A stretch of DNA of 32,220 bases from Halioglobus sp. (lineage in GTDB: Bacteria; Pseudomonadota; Gammaproteobacteria; Pseudomonadales; Halieaceae), in contig JARFQU010000037.1 of the NCBI GenBank assembly GCA_029287595.1, forward strand, positions 1 through 32,220. The letters are read 5' to 3'. Below the pieces are notes generated by a model. It saw only the letters and a program-made list of their open reading frames with translations. It was not told the origin of the DNA and did no database searches. The position numbers were made by a program, and so were the translations under genes. Each line of letters opens with the position of its first letter. Positions within the stretch are counted from its first letter, which is position 1. This document shows positions 6,867 through 15,142 of the stretch, one piece after another.

Positions 6867-9800
6867 ATGTCCGACGCACTTGCCCAAAGCGCTGCCCTTT
6901 TCGCCACACTGGACCTGGAAGATTCAATTCGCGTTGGTGGCGAGCTCGCGACACAGAAGGACGGCTGCCTGCAACTCGGGGCAACACGACTGCTCCGAGG
7001 CCCGGCATCCGGGGGCAAGGTCACCCTGAGGCCAGGCATGGTCGCGACACTGTCACTGGATCACGCCGACGCCTACGATCACGCACCAGACATCTCCCCG
7101 GTCACACTGACCCGCATCTCTGGCGATAGTATTACCCTGGCATTTGCAGACAATAATTGTGCCGCCGCCAGGCGCTACCGCGAAATTGTGGGCAGTGCCG
7201 CCCCGCCCCCCAAACAGGCGAAAGCCACGCCGCTGACAGGAGCGACCGCCCAGTACACCGAACTGCTGCTGGCCCTGCACGATCACAGCCTGGAACAACT
7301 GGACAAAATACTGCAGCACTTCCTGGGAGAGCTGACCGGTTACCTGCTGGAGCTGTCCTCGCGCATAAAACAGGCCAAACCCGGAGAAAACCTGCACTAC
7401 GAGGCTTCGGTCAAGATCCGCATGAAAGGCAAGAAAATTGCCAGCGATATGCTCGAACAGATCGAGAAGTACTATCAGAACCTGACACCTGGCGAAGAGG
7501 AAGACCAGTTGTGGCATCGCGACATAGAGGATGCCGACGAGTTGGACCTGATCGATATCAAGGCATTCGAGGACTATCTCGCAATAGATCGCATGATCAC
7601 CCTTGGCGAAGACCTGAACAAGGTTGGACTGGAGGCACTGGTCATTCGCCTGGGCACTTTGATTGACACTGACCCCAATCAGGTGCGGCTGCCCATTCAT
7701 GTGCGGCAACTGTGCCGCGCGTTTCAGCAGACCCTGCAAAAACAACAAATACACCAGGAAGTGCAGTCTCATATCCTCGATTATTTTGCCAAGCAATTCA
7801 TACGTAAATTGCATGATTACTATGAGCCCATGAATGAAGGATTGGCCAAACGCGGCATCGACCCCGGACTGGAAGAACAAATAAAAAGCCAGGGCTCGCT
7901 ATTGAAGAAGAGAAAGTCGTCGCGCCGCGCGCAACGCCAGTTAAAAGCCGTTGCAGAGCCGGCTGCGGACCTGGGAACCCCAGAATCCACCAACCCCGAG
8001 CTCAACGATGCACACCGGCAACTGGGCGCACAGGTCGCCGCGACGATAGGCCACTTCAGCCCCGAGAACCTGTACCGTTCAGTTATCGATGCACTCAACT
8101 TCAAGCGTGAGGCCGAGGGCCTGGCCGATGGCGACCTGGCCAGCGGCGTCCCCATCAGCGGCACCTGGGAAGGCGCCACAGTACCCAGTACCGACCTTGA
8201 CCAACAGCGGCTGGCTGACGCACAGGCTATTGCCAGGGCGCTGGGCTCGCTACAGCGAGATTCAGGGGTGCGTGCCGATGTTAACCAAAGTGATTCCCTG
8301 CGGGAGTACCTGGCAAAGAACAAGGAACAAATCGGCAATCTGAGGGATTCCAGCGGCCTTACCGCGGAAAGCCTCAATCAGCTGGATATGGTAGATAACC
8401 TGTTTGGCACCATCAAATCACAGCTGGATGTCAGCACGGAAATGCAGCCCGCTCTGGGTAACTTGCAGATACCCTTGGCCAAACTGGCACTGCTGGATCC
8501 CAGATTTTTCGTGGATCGCAATCACAACGCTCGAACCATGGTAGACAAGCTGTCCAAACTGGCGACGTCTGCCAACTTTCCCAATAAGGCGCTGGAGGCT
8601 CGCATCAACTCCATCGTCGACGATATTGTCTCGGACTATGAGGCGGACGCCACAGTATTTGACAGCGCCCTTGAGAAAATCGACAAACTGGCAGCGCAAC
8701 AGGAGCGCGCCTTGTCAAGAAATATCGAGCGTGTAGTACGCACCCAGGAGGGACAGGCGAAGCTCCAAAACGCCAAACAAGCGGTCGGTAAGGCGATCGG
8801 CGAACGCCTGCAACCACCCATGGCGCCTCGCGTGCTTATGGAGTTGGTAGACAGTGGCTGGCGCGACCTGCTGGTTCTCACCCATGTCAAGGAGGGGCCG
8901 GACAGCGCCGCCTGGTCGGAACACTTGAAAACGCTGGACCTGCTGAGCAACTGGCTCAAGGAGCAGCAAGAGGGTGACCTCGACGAAGACCTGATCATGC
9001 AGCGCGGGCTTGAAGCCGAGCCGCTGATCGATCTCATTGAGCAGCAGATCGCCACTGCCCTGCCCACCAACGTCACTTATGAGGCGGTATTGGAGGAATT
9101 GCGCGATATTTTTGCCGGTTCCCGCGAGGTCGAAACCGCTCCGGTCAGCGACAACTTCGCCGGGGTGCAGCCAGAAGCAGCAGAATTGCGCGCAAAGATT
9201 GAAGATCTCCCCAGGCTGAGACGCTGGGTAAATCGCGTGGAGCAGCTGGAGAAAGATAGCTGGCTCACCTACCGGGCCAAGGATGGACAGAAAAAGCGTA
9301 TGCAACTGGCCTGGATCAGCCAGGAGAAGGATCGCTTCATTTTCGTTAATGATCGCGGCCAGAAAGTCGCCGACCTGAGCGCTATCAAGCTGGCCAGGCA
9401 GTTGAGTCGCGGGGTGCAACCGCCGGCGCCCGCCGACAAGCTGTCAGTGGTAGACAAGAGCATGTACCACACGCTGGAACATGTGCAGAAAACACTGAGC
9501 TTCACTCGTAACCACGACTCCCTCACGAAGTTGATCAATCGCGAAACCCTGCTAGACCAGATGGGTAGAGCTTTGCGCCACGCGATGTTGCGGCAGGCAC
9601 AGCACGCGGTATTGTTTATTAACATCGATCAATTCAGCCTGGTTAACGACGTCTACGACCGGGTAGTTGGTGACCAGGTACTGCTGGAGTTCGCCAAGCT
9701 CCTGGCCCAGTTGCACGGCAAAAAGTACTCTTCGGCGCGTATCAAGGGCGACGAATTCGGCGTGTTGCTACTCGATCGATCCATGGAACAGGCACTGCAG

Positions 9801-10814
9801 GTCGCGGAAAAAATTCGCACTGATATCGCCGACAGCAGCGTCGATATCGAAGGTGAGAGTGTCAGCTTTACCGTCTCCATAGGCGTTGCCCCGATCCTGG
9901 AACACAGCAGCGACGTGGAGGACATTCTTGAACAGGCGCGCACGGCAATGCACCTGGCTAAAGAACACGGCCGCAACCAGGTCAATGCGTATCGGGAAGA
10001 ACAGGCCGATGCCGGTAAATACCGCGAGGAGAAATCCAGGACGCGCCAGGACCTGGAGAAAGCACTGGCCACTGATCGCTTTGTGTTACAGGCTCAACCT
10101 ATCGTGCAGAGTGCGGTGGATGGCAGTGGTGAGACAACCCTGCATTTCGAGTTGCTGCTGGGCCTGTCAAACAAGGATGGCAGCCTGTCATCGCCCTCCG
10201 AGTTCATTAACAGCGCCGAGCGCTATGGGTTCATGTCCCTGGTAGACCGCTGGGTAGTGCGCGAGGCTTTCAGCTGGATCAGCGAGCTGATGGATGCGCA
10301 GAAGGTGGTGCCCCACCTGGCCATCAATCTCTCGGGAAGCAGCGTCACCGACGATGCTTTTATGGATTACCTGTTGGAGCAGATCTCCGAGTTCGGAGTG
10401 GGGACCAACCGCCTGTGTTTCGAAATCACTGAGACCGGTACAATTTCCAACCTGGTCAAAGCCGCCGATTTCGTGCGCGCCTTCCGCAATATTGGCTGCA
10501 AATTCTCCATCGATGATTTTGGCACCGGTCTGGCTAGCCACAACTACCTGCGCGAACTGCCGGTTGATTACGTGAAAATCGACGGTGTGTTCGTAACCGG
10601 GATTCATAAAAACCGCAACGACTATGCCATGGCGCGTTCAATCAATGATCTGGCACACTTCCTGGGTCAGGAAACCATCGCGGAATCAGTGGAAAACGAC
10701 GAGGTAGTGGAGAAGCTCAGGGAAATCGGTGTGGATTATCTGCAGGGCTGGGGCATAGGCATGCCCAAAATCCTGACCGAGGTCACAGCTGAACTCTCCA
10801 GCATCGAAAAATAG
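6867..10814 (+). CDS. DUF1631 protein with degenerate GGDEF and EAL domains
   Basis: The 1315-residue cytoplasmic protein has an N-terminal region of unclear fold (about 1-110), then a long helical DUF1631 region (about 115-870) ending in a WLTYRAKDGQKKRMQLAWIS segment typical of that family. A GGDEF domain (about 880-1050) and an EAL domain (about 1065-1310) follow. The GGDEF signature is KGDEF (residues 960-964), so diguanylate cyclase activity is doubtful. The EAL domain keeps Glu1095 (as ELL), the EITE segment, Asp1216-Asp1217 in DDFGTG, Lys in VKIDG and AESVE, so phosphodiesterase activity is plausible. No membrane segment was seen. It probably links c-di-GMP to an unknown DUF1631 function. 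ATG 6867 has a weak GAG-type ribosome site. Confidence 0.9.
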   Translation: MSDALAQSAALFATLDLEDSIRVGGELATQKDGCLQLGATRLLRGPASGGKVTLRPGMVATLSLDHADAYDHAPDISPVTLTRISGDSITLAFADNNCAAARRYREIVGSAAPPPKQAKATPLTGATAQYTELLLALHDHSLEQLDKILQHFLGELTGYLLELSSRIKQAKPGENLHYEASVKIRMKGKKIASDMLEQIEKYYQNLTPGEEEDQLWHRDIEDADELDLIDIKAFEDYLAIDRMITLGEDLNKVGLEALVIRLGTLIDTDPNQVRLPIHVRQLCRAFQQTLQKQQIHQEVQSHILDYFAKQFIRKLHDYYEPMNEGLAKRGIDPGLEEQIKSQGSLLKKRKSSRRAQRQLKAVAEPAADLGTPESTNPELNDAHRQLGAQVAATIGHFSPENLYRSVIDALNFKREAEGLADGDLASGVPISGTWEGATVPSTDLDQQRLADAQAIARALGSLQRDSGVRADVNQSDSLREYLAKNKEQIGNLRDSSGLTAESLNQLDMVDNLFGTIKSQLDVSTEMQPALGNLQIPLAKLALLDPRFFVDRNHNARTMVDKLSKLATSANFPNKALEARINSIVDDIVSDYEADATVFDSALEKIDKLAAQQERALSRNIERVVRTQEGQAKLQNAKQAVGKAIGERLQPPMAPRVLMELVDSGWRDLLVLTHVKEGPDSAAWSEHLKTLDLLSNWLKEQQEGDLDEDLIMQRGLEAEPLIDLIEQQIATALPTNVTYEAVLEELRDIFAGSREVETAPVSDNFAGVQPEAAELRAKIEDLPRLRRWVNRVEQLEKDSWLTYRAKDGQKKRMQLAWISQEKDRFIFVNDRGQKVADLSAIKLARQLSRGVQPPAPADKLSVVDKSMYHTLEHVQKTLSFTRNHDSLTKLINRETLLDQMGRALRHAMLRQAQHAVLFINIDQFSLVNDVYDRVVGDQVLLEFAKLLAQLHGKKYSSARIKGDEFGVLLLDRSMEQALQVAEKIRTDIADSSVDIEGESVSFTVSIGVAPILEHSSDVEDILEQARTAMHLAKEHGRNQVNAYREEQADAGKYREEKSRTRQDLEKALATDRFVLQAQPIVQSAVDGSGETTLHFELLLGLSNKDGSLSSPSEFINSAERYGFMSLVDRWVVREAFSWISELMDAQKVVPHLAINLSGSSVTDDAFMDYLLEQISEFGVGTNRLCFEITETGTISNLVKAADFVRAFRNIGCKFSIDDFGTGLASHNYLRELPVDYVKIDGVFVTGIHKNRNDYAMARSINDLAHFLGQETIAESVENDEVVEKLREIGVDYLQGWGIGMPKILTEVTAELSSIEK

Positions 10815-10820
10815 CCCACC

Positions 10821-11987
10821 GTGGACTTAAGCCAAGATGACTGCGATGGCCTGCTTGGCCTGATCTACCAGGGCTCCCTGGAAGAGCAACCCTGGCAAAG
10901 TGCACTGCCCGCCCTGCGTGAAGCCCTGGACGCTCAGGTAGTGTCACTGGTATTACGCCCTCCGTCAGCCCATGACCGCGGGGCCATTATCAACTGCGTG
11001 CGCCCCGACCCACAGCAGCTGCAATCCGCAACGACACTGGCTGATCCCAGTGACTGGGAGGCCAGCGCCTATCGCGAGCAATTCTTCGCACTGGACCCCT
11101 TCGTCAACCTGCCACTGGATGAAGTCGTCGCCCTGGAAGACATTCTGCCCGACGCACAGCTAATGGCATCGGACTACTACCTGCACTACCTCGAACCCAT
11201 AAACCTGTTTCGTATTCTCGGTGTGGACACCCTGGAGCCCGGGGGAATGCTGGCGCGCCTGCGCTTTTCCCGGCGCCGTGATGAGCAGCCTTTCAGCCCG
11301 GATGAACGGGACCTGTTAAAGCGCATTACGCCACACCTGCGCCGGGCTATCGAGATCTACGCCAGGCTCAACCGCATGGCGTCCGAACGGGATGTCTATG
11401 CCGGTGCCGTGGACCAACTCTCTGTGGCGACTATCATTCTCGATGAGAAGGGCCGCTTGCTCAACACCAACGCACTGGCCAAGACCCTGCTCGAAGAGGC
11501 GGACGGCCTCAGCCTGCGCAACCAGCAGTTACACATAGACGGCCGTGACATCAATCGGGAATTGCAGCAGGCCCTTGCCGATATCATTAAGGCGCAGCAC
11601 AGCGGCACCACGGGCGTCGTTCGGGCATTGCGCCTGCCGCGCTCTGCCGGTCGCGCGGATCTCGGCCTGGTGATACGCCCGATACCCGCTTCAGAGCGCG
11701 ACGAGGGCCACTCCAGCCCCTGCGCCGCCGTCTTTATCAGCGACCCGGACCTGCGCGAGTCAGCCTCACAGCAGATTCTCGGCGAGCTTTTCGGGCTGAC
11801 TCCGGCGGAGAGTAACCTGGCCATATTGCTGGCCCGGGGCCTGAGCCTGGCGGAAGTCTCTGCCAATCAACATATTTCCCAACACACCGCCAGGGCACAG
11901 CTCAAATCCATTTTCGCTAAAACCGATGTTTCCCGTCAGGCGGAGCTGGTGCGCCTGGTGCTCAAGAGCGTTGCTTCGCTGGGTTGA
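10821..11987 (+). CDS. LuxR-type transcriptional regulator with N-terminal sensory region
   Basis: The 388-residue protein has a C-terminal LuxR/FixJ-type helix-turn-helix (about 325-382): LTPAESNLAILLARGLSLAE, then an ISQHTARAQLKSIFAKT recognition helix. The first 300 residues look like a GAF/PAS-type sensor, with a PAS-like piece near 205-235 (ATIILDEKGRLLNTN). No phospho-acceptor receiver motif was seen. The start is GTG at 10821, only 6 nt after the stop of the EAL gene; the next in-frame Met lies far inside the sensor region. The spacing suggests co-transcription with the c-di-GMP protein. Ligand and targets are unknown. Confidence 0.85.
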   Translation: MDLSQDDCDGLLGLIYQGSLEEQPWQSALPALREALDAQVVSLVLRPPSAHDRGAIINCVRPDPQQLQSATTLADPSDWEASAYREQFFALDPFVNLPLDEVVALEDILPDAQLMASDYYLHYLEPINLFRILGVDTLEPGGMLARLRFSRRRDEQPFSPDERDLLKRITPHLRRAIEIYARLNRMASERDVYAGAVDQLSVATIILDEKGRLLNTNALAKTLLEEADGLSLRNQQLHIDGRDINRELQQALADIIKAQHSGTTGVVRALRLPRSAGRADLGLVIRPIPASERDEGHSSPCAAVFISDPDLRESASQQILGELFGLTPAESNLAILLARGLSLAEVSANQHISQHTARAQLKSIFAKTDVSRQAELVRLVLKSVASLG

Positions 11988-12028
11988 CGCGTACAACCTG
12001 AAGTTGCGGGGCGCTGACCCACACCGAG

Positions 12029-12070
12029 TTGACCTGGATCAAACTACCAGGCGGCATATCTTGGTATCGT
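12029..12070 (+). promoter_or_regulatory. FNR/Anr box and -10 element of the hemN promoter
   Basis: TTGACCTGGATCAA at 12029-12042 matches the FNR/Anr consensus TTGAT-N4-ATCAA at 9 of 10 specified bases. TATCGT at 12065-12070 lies where the -10 element should be for a class II promoter, with the FNR site centred about 42 bases before the predicted start. The hemN ATG follows at 12103. The regulator encoded at 13615 is the natural candidate to bind it. Confidence 0.8.
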
Positions 12071-12102
12071 TCCTCACTGTAAGTTCACACGCCAAATAAG
12101 AT

Positions 12103-13539
12103 ATGACGAGCATACTTCCTCCAGTAGTACCGACCAACACTGTTTCACCTGAACACAAGGCAGACATGGAACTGGCAGCCAGGTATGCCTGCACTGGGCC
12201 GCGCTACACTTCCTACCCGACAGCCCCGCAGTTTCGGGCAGACTTTCCGCTGCAGCAGTACTTGAGCTGGCAGGATCGGGACGGCGACCACAAGCGTGCG
12301 CCGCTCTCACTCTATGTGCACCTGCCTTTTTGTAACGACATTTGTTACTACTGCGCCTGTAATAAAATTGTGACCAGGGAAAAAGGCGTGGCGGGCCGGT
12401 ATCTCAAGTACCTGGGACGCGAGATCTCCCGGCAATCCGAGATCGTCGGCAAGCAGCGCCCCATTACCCAGATGCACTGGGGTGGCGGCACCCCCACCTA
12501 CCTGGACACGGCCGAAATCACCGAGTTGATGCACATGCTGGCTAGTCACTTCCGACTGCTGGATAAAGGCTACCGCGAGTACTCCATCGAAATCGACCCG
12601 CGCACCGTGGAAAAAGCCACCATCGCATTGCTGAAAGGCGTGGGCTTCAATCGTATCAGCCTCGGCATCCAGGACTTCGATCCGCTGGTACAGAAATCCG
12701 TCAACCGCATTCAGCCCTTCCCCGAAGTCGCCGAACTGGTCGATTGTATCCGCGGACACAGTTTCCGCTCGCTCAGCTTCGATTTGATCTACGGCCTGCC
12801 GCACCAGGACCGTTACACCATGGAGGATACCCTACGCAAGACCATCGCCCTGCGTCCCGACCGCATTGCCAGCTACAACTACGCACATCTCCCGGAACGT
12901 TTCTCCAGCCAGCGCGCCATTGACCGGCTCAGTTTGCCCGAGCCACAGGAGAAGCTGCTGCTGCAGCAGATCATCAGCCACACCTTACAGGATGCCGGCT
13001 ACCTGCACATCGGCATGGATCATTACGTACTGCCCGACGATGAGTTGGCGATCGCCCAGGGTGAGGGCCGACTGCAGCGCAACTTTCAAGGCTACTCGCG
13101 ACATATGGCAGACGATCTGCTGGGCCTGGGGGTCTCTGCCATCAGCCAGATCGGCGATTTCTACCTGCAGAACGAACGTGACCTGGAAGCCTATTACCAG
13201 CTCATTGACACAGGTGAATTACCGGCCAACCGCGGTTGCAAGGTAAACAGTGAGGACCGGTTACGGCGCCATATCATCATGAGCCTGATTTCAGACCTGA
13301 AGTTGGACCTGTTCGAATGCAACCGGCAGTTCGGCATAGATTTCTCTGACCGTTTTCGGGCTGAGTTGGCACAACTACAACCGATGGTGGAAGACGGTCT
13401 GCTCGAATGCACGCAGCAGGAGATCCGCGTAACCCGGCGCGGTCGGCCATTTCTGCGCAATATATGCATGCCCTTCGATGCCTACCTGGATGATCACCAG
13501 GGCGATCAACCCCCGCCGAGTTTCTCAGCAACCCTTTGA
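12103..13539 (+). CDS. hemN: Oxygen-independent coproporphyrinogen III oxidase HemN
   Basis: The 478-residue radical SAM enzyme carries CNDICYYCAC (Cys77, Cys81, Cys84, Cys86), the CX3CX2CXC motif of HemN. GPRYTSYPT near the N-terminus is also diagnostic. It decarboxylates coproporphyrinogen III to protoporphyrinogen IX without oxygen, feeding heme to the cbb3 oxidase made downstream. Length agrees with bacterial HemN rather than the shorter HemW. ATG 12103 has no strong Shine-Dalgarno; a later ATG (MELAARYACTGPRYTS, at 12166) is a possible alternative. An FNR box precedes the gene, as expected for a protein used at low oxygen. Confidence 0.96.
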   Translation: MTSILPPVVPTNTVSPEHKADMELAARYACTGPRYTSYPTAPQFRADFPLQQYLSWQDRDGDHKRAPLSLYVHLPFCNDICYYCACNKIVTREKGVAGRYLKYLGREISRQSEIVGKQRPITQMHWGGGTPTYLDTAEITELMHMLASHFRLLDKGYREYSIEIDPRTVEKATIALLKGVGFNRISLGIQDFDPLVQKSVNRIQPFPEVAELVDCIRGHSFRSLSFDLIYGLPHQDRYTMEDTLRKTIALRPDRIASYNYAHLPERFSSQRAIDRLSLPEPQEKLLLQQIISHTLQDAGYLHIGMDHYVLPDDELAIAQGEGRLQRNFQGYSRHMADDLLGLGVSAISQIGDFYLQNERDLEAYYQLIDTGELPANRGCKVNSEDRLRRHIIMSLISDLKLDLFECNRQFGIDFSDRFRAELAQLQPMVEDGLLECTQQEIRVTRRGRPFLRNICMPFDAYLDDHQGDQPPPSFSATL

Positions 13540-13557
13540 CGGTGCAAAAAACACAGT

Positions 13558-13585
13558 ACAGAACCGGCTGAAATTGCACTATACT
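13558..13585 (+). promoter_or_regulatory. Candidate promoter for fnr/anr
   Basis: TATACT at 13580-13585 is a good -10 match; TACAGA at 13558-13563 with a 16-nt spacer is a poor -35. It lies 30 nt before the fnr/anr ATG in the 75-nt gap after hemN. No FNR box was seen in this gap. Confidence 0.3.
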
Positions 13586-13614
13586 TCGCGCTAATAGTCA
13601 TTGTGGAAATAAAT

Positions 13615-14373
13615 ATGACCATCCATTTAGCGGAGACAGGCGCCGATGGGTCGCTGAAAGCCTGCACCCACGACTACCAGGTTAACTGTGGCAATTGCCG
13701 ACTTAACAGTATTTGCCTGCCACTGGCCCTTGAAACGGATGACATCCAACAATTGGATGACATTATCCAGCGCAGCAAGCCGCTGCAAAAAAGCCAGCAC
13801 CTGTACCGCGAGGGTGATGATTTCCAGTCTGTATACGCCGTGCGCTCCGGCACACTGAAAGCCTACAAGACCACGGACGATGGTCGTGAGCAGGTCACCG
13901 GCTTCTATTTCCCCGGCGAAATTCTCGGCATGGACGGCATCAGCAACAATGCCCACGCCTCTTCGGCCAAAGCCCTTGAAACCGCCGCCGTATGTGAAAT
14001 TCCCTTTACCGCACTGGAGAGGCTTAGCAGCCTGATGCCAAACCTGCAGCGTCACTTCTTCCAGTTGATGAGCCGCGAGATAACGGAAGACCAGCAATTG
14101 ATCACCCTGCTGAGCAAAAATTCAGCAGATGAACGCGTGGCCGCCCTGATGCTGAGCATTTCCAATCGCAATGCCCGGCGCAAGCTCAGCGCCACCCAGT
14201 TCCGCCTGCCCATGTCGCGGGTCGATATAGGAAATTATCTTGGCCTTACCGTAGAAACCGTAAGTCGGGTATTCAGCCGGATGCAGAAAATGGAAGTCCT
14301 GCAGGTCGATAATAAGGAAATTGAAATACTGGATACAGCGGGGCTACAAAACATGGCAAATCTGACTGGCTAG
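13615..14373 (+). CDS. anr: FNR/Anr-type oxygen-sensing transcriptional regulator
   Basis: The 252-residue Crp/Fnr-family protein has N-terminal Cys25, Cys28 and Cys34 (CGNCRLNSIC) plus central Cys127 (VCEIP). These are the four cysteines that hold the oxygen-labile 4Fe-4S cluster in FNR/Anr. A cyclic-nucleotide-like beta barrel follows, then a helix-turn-helix whose recognition helix reads TVETVSRVFSR; its E-x2-SR pattern recognises TTGAT half sites. I prefer ATG 13615 (GGAA about 6 nt upstream) over the in-frame GTG at 13603. It lies between hemN and the cbb3 block, both with FNR boxes, and so probably activates both at low oxygen. Confidence 0.94.
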   Translation: MTIHLAETGADGSLKACTHDYQVNCGNCRLNSICLPLALETDDIQQLDDIIQRSKPLQKSQHLYREGDDFQSVYAVRSGTLKAYKTTDDGREQVTGFYFPGEILGMDGISNNAHASSAKALETAAVCEIPFTALERLSSLMPNLQRHFFQLMSREITEDQQLITLLSKNSADERVAALMLSISNRNARRKLSATQFRLPMSRVDIGNYLGLTVETVSRVFSRMQKMEVLQVDNKEIEILDTAGLQNMANLTG

Positions 14374-14399
14374 TAATTTCACAGCTGCTTTTGCTTCAC

Positions 14400-14440
14400 T
14401 TGATTCACATCAAGGCTGTAAGTTCGCAAAAATCTAGAAT
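14400..14440 (+). promoter_or_regulatory. Perfect FNR/Anr box with class II -10 element before the YIP1 gene and ccoNOQP
   Basis: TTGATTCACATCAA at 14400-14413 is an exact TTGAT-N4-ATCAA site. TAGAAT at 14435-14440 gives a predicted start near 14448, placing the FNR site at -41.5, the classic class II position. It should drive the YIP1-family gene and, by read-through, ccoNOQP. Confidence 0.88.
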
Positions 14441-14485
14441 ACAACGCAGAAAAATACACCTGGCTTTTGGGGAGAGCAGCTAGAC

Positions 14486-15088
14486 ATGATTCAACATACC
14501 TTTGGCTTACTGACCAGGCCCAGCACACAATGGAAGTCCGTGGCGGACCTTTCGGAAAGCTCCTTCAGGACCCTGGTCCTCTACCCCTGGTTTTTCGCCA
14601 TCCTGCCTGCAGTAGCCTGGTATTACGGCACCACCCAGGTCGGCTGGAGCGTAGGCGAGCACGGTGACACCATCAAACTGACCGAGGCCAGTGCCAGGCA
14701 GATCTGCATCCTTTTCTACCTCGCCATGGTTGCCTGCGTGAATGTGATCGGCTACTTCATTCACTGGATGGCAGATACCTATGGTGCCGATTCCAGCGTC
14801 GCCAAGGGTGTGGTCATCGCCGGTCTCACCGCCACACCGTTGTTCCTTGCCGGCCTGGTGGGCTTTTACCCGGTGCTGTGGCTGGACATGCTGGTGGGAG
14901 TGGCGGCGATCTGTTGGGCGGTCTACCTGATGTACCTGGGTATTCCCATCATCATGAATATTCCTGAGGAGCGCGGCTTCCTGTTCTCAAGCGCGGTAAT
15001 GGGTGTCTCCATGGTAATCCTGATCTGCCTGATGGTCGGTTCCGTGATCCTTTGGGACTTCGGTGCTGCTCCGGCGTTCACCGACTGA
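14486..15088 (+). CDS. YIP1-family multi-pass membrane protein
   Basis: The 200-residue hydrophobic protein has about five membrane segments (near residues 33-50, 72-92, 107-128, 131-150 and 165-190). Its start, the GLLTRPSTQWKSV segment and its overall pattern resemble YIP1/DUF1282 (YohC-like) proteins, whose bacterial function is not established. ATG 14486 has GGGGAGAG upstream. It is the first gene after a perfect FNR box and ends 54 nt before ccoN, so it should be made at low oxygen together with the oxidase. A role in oxidase assembly or membrane adaptation is a guess from position. Confidence 0.8.
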   Translation: MIQHTFGLLTRPSTQWKSVADLSESSFRTLVLYPWFFAILPAVAWYYGTTQVGWSVGEHGDTIKLTEASARQICILFYLAMVACVNVIGYFIHWMADTYGADSSVAKGVVIAGLTATPLFLAGLVGFYPVLWLDMLVGVAAICWAVYLMYLGIPIIMNIPEERGFLFSSAVMGVSMVILICLMVGSVILWDFGAAPAFTD

Positions 15089-15142
15089 TTGACAACGCAA
15101 ACCGGGTTTTATCGTACTGTAATTTTTGACTGGAACTGAACC

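Noticed and set aside
7053-7880. Minus-strand frame of 275 codons within the DUF1631 gene
   Set aside because: It is antisense to an intact plus-strand protein and has no recognisable domain.
15089-15117. Separate promoter directly before ccoN (TTGACA at 15089-15094)
   Set aside because: The -35 is perfect, but no acceptable -10 lies at 16-18 nt; TATCGT at 15 nt is too close and weak. Read-through from the FNR promoter is simpler.
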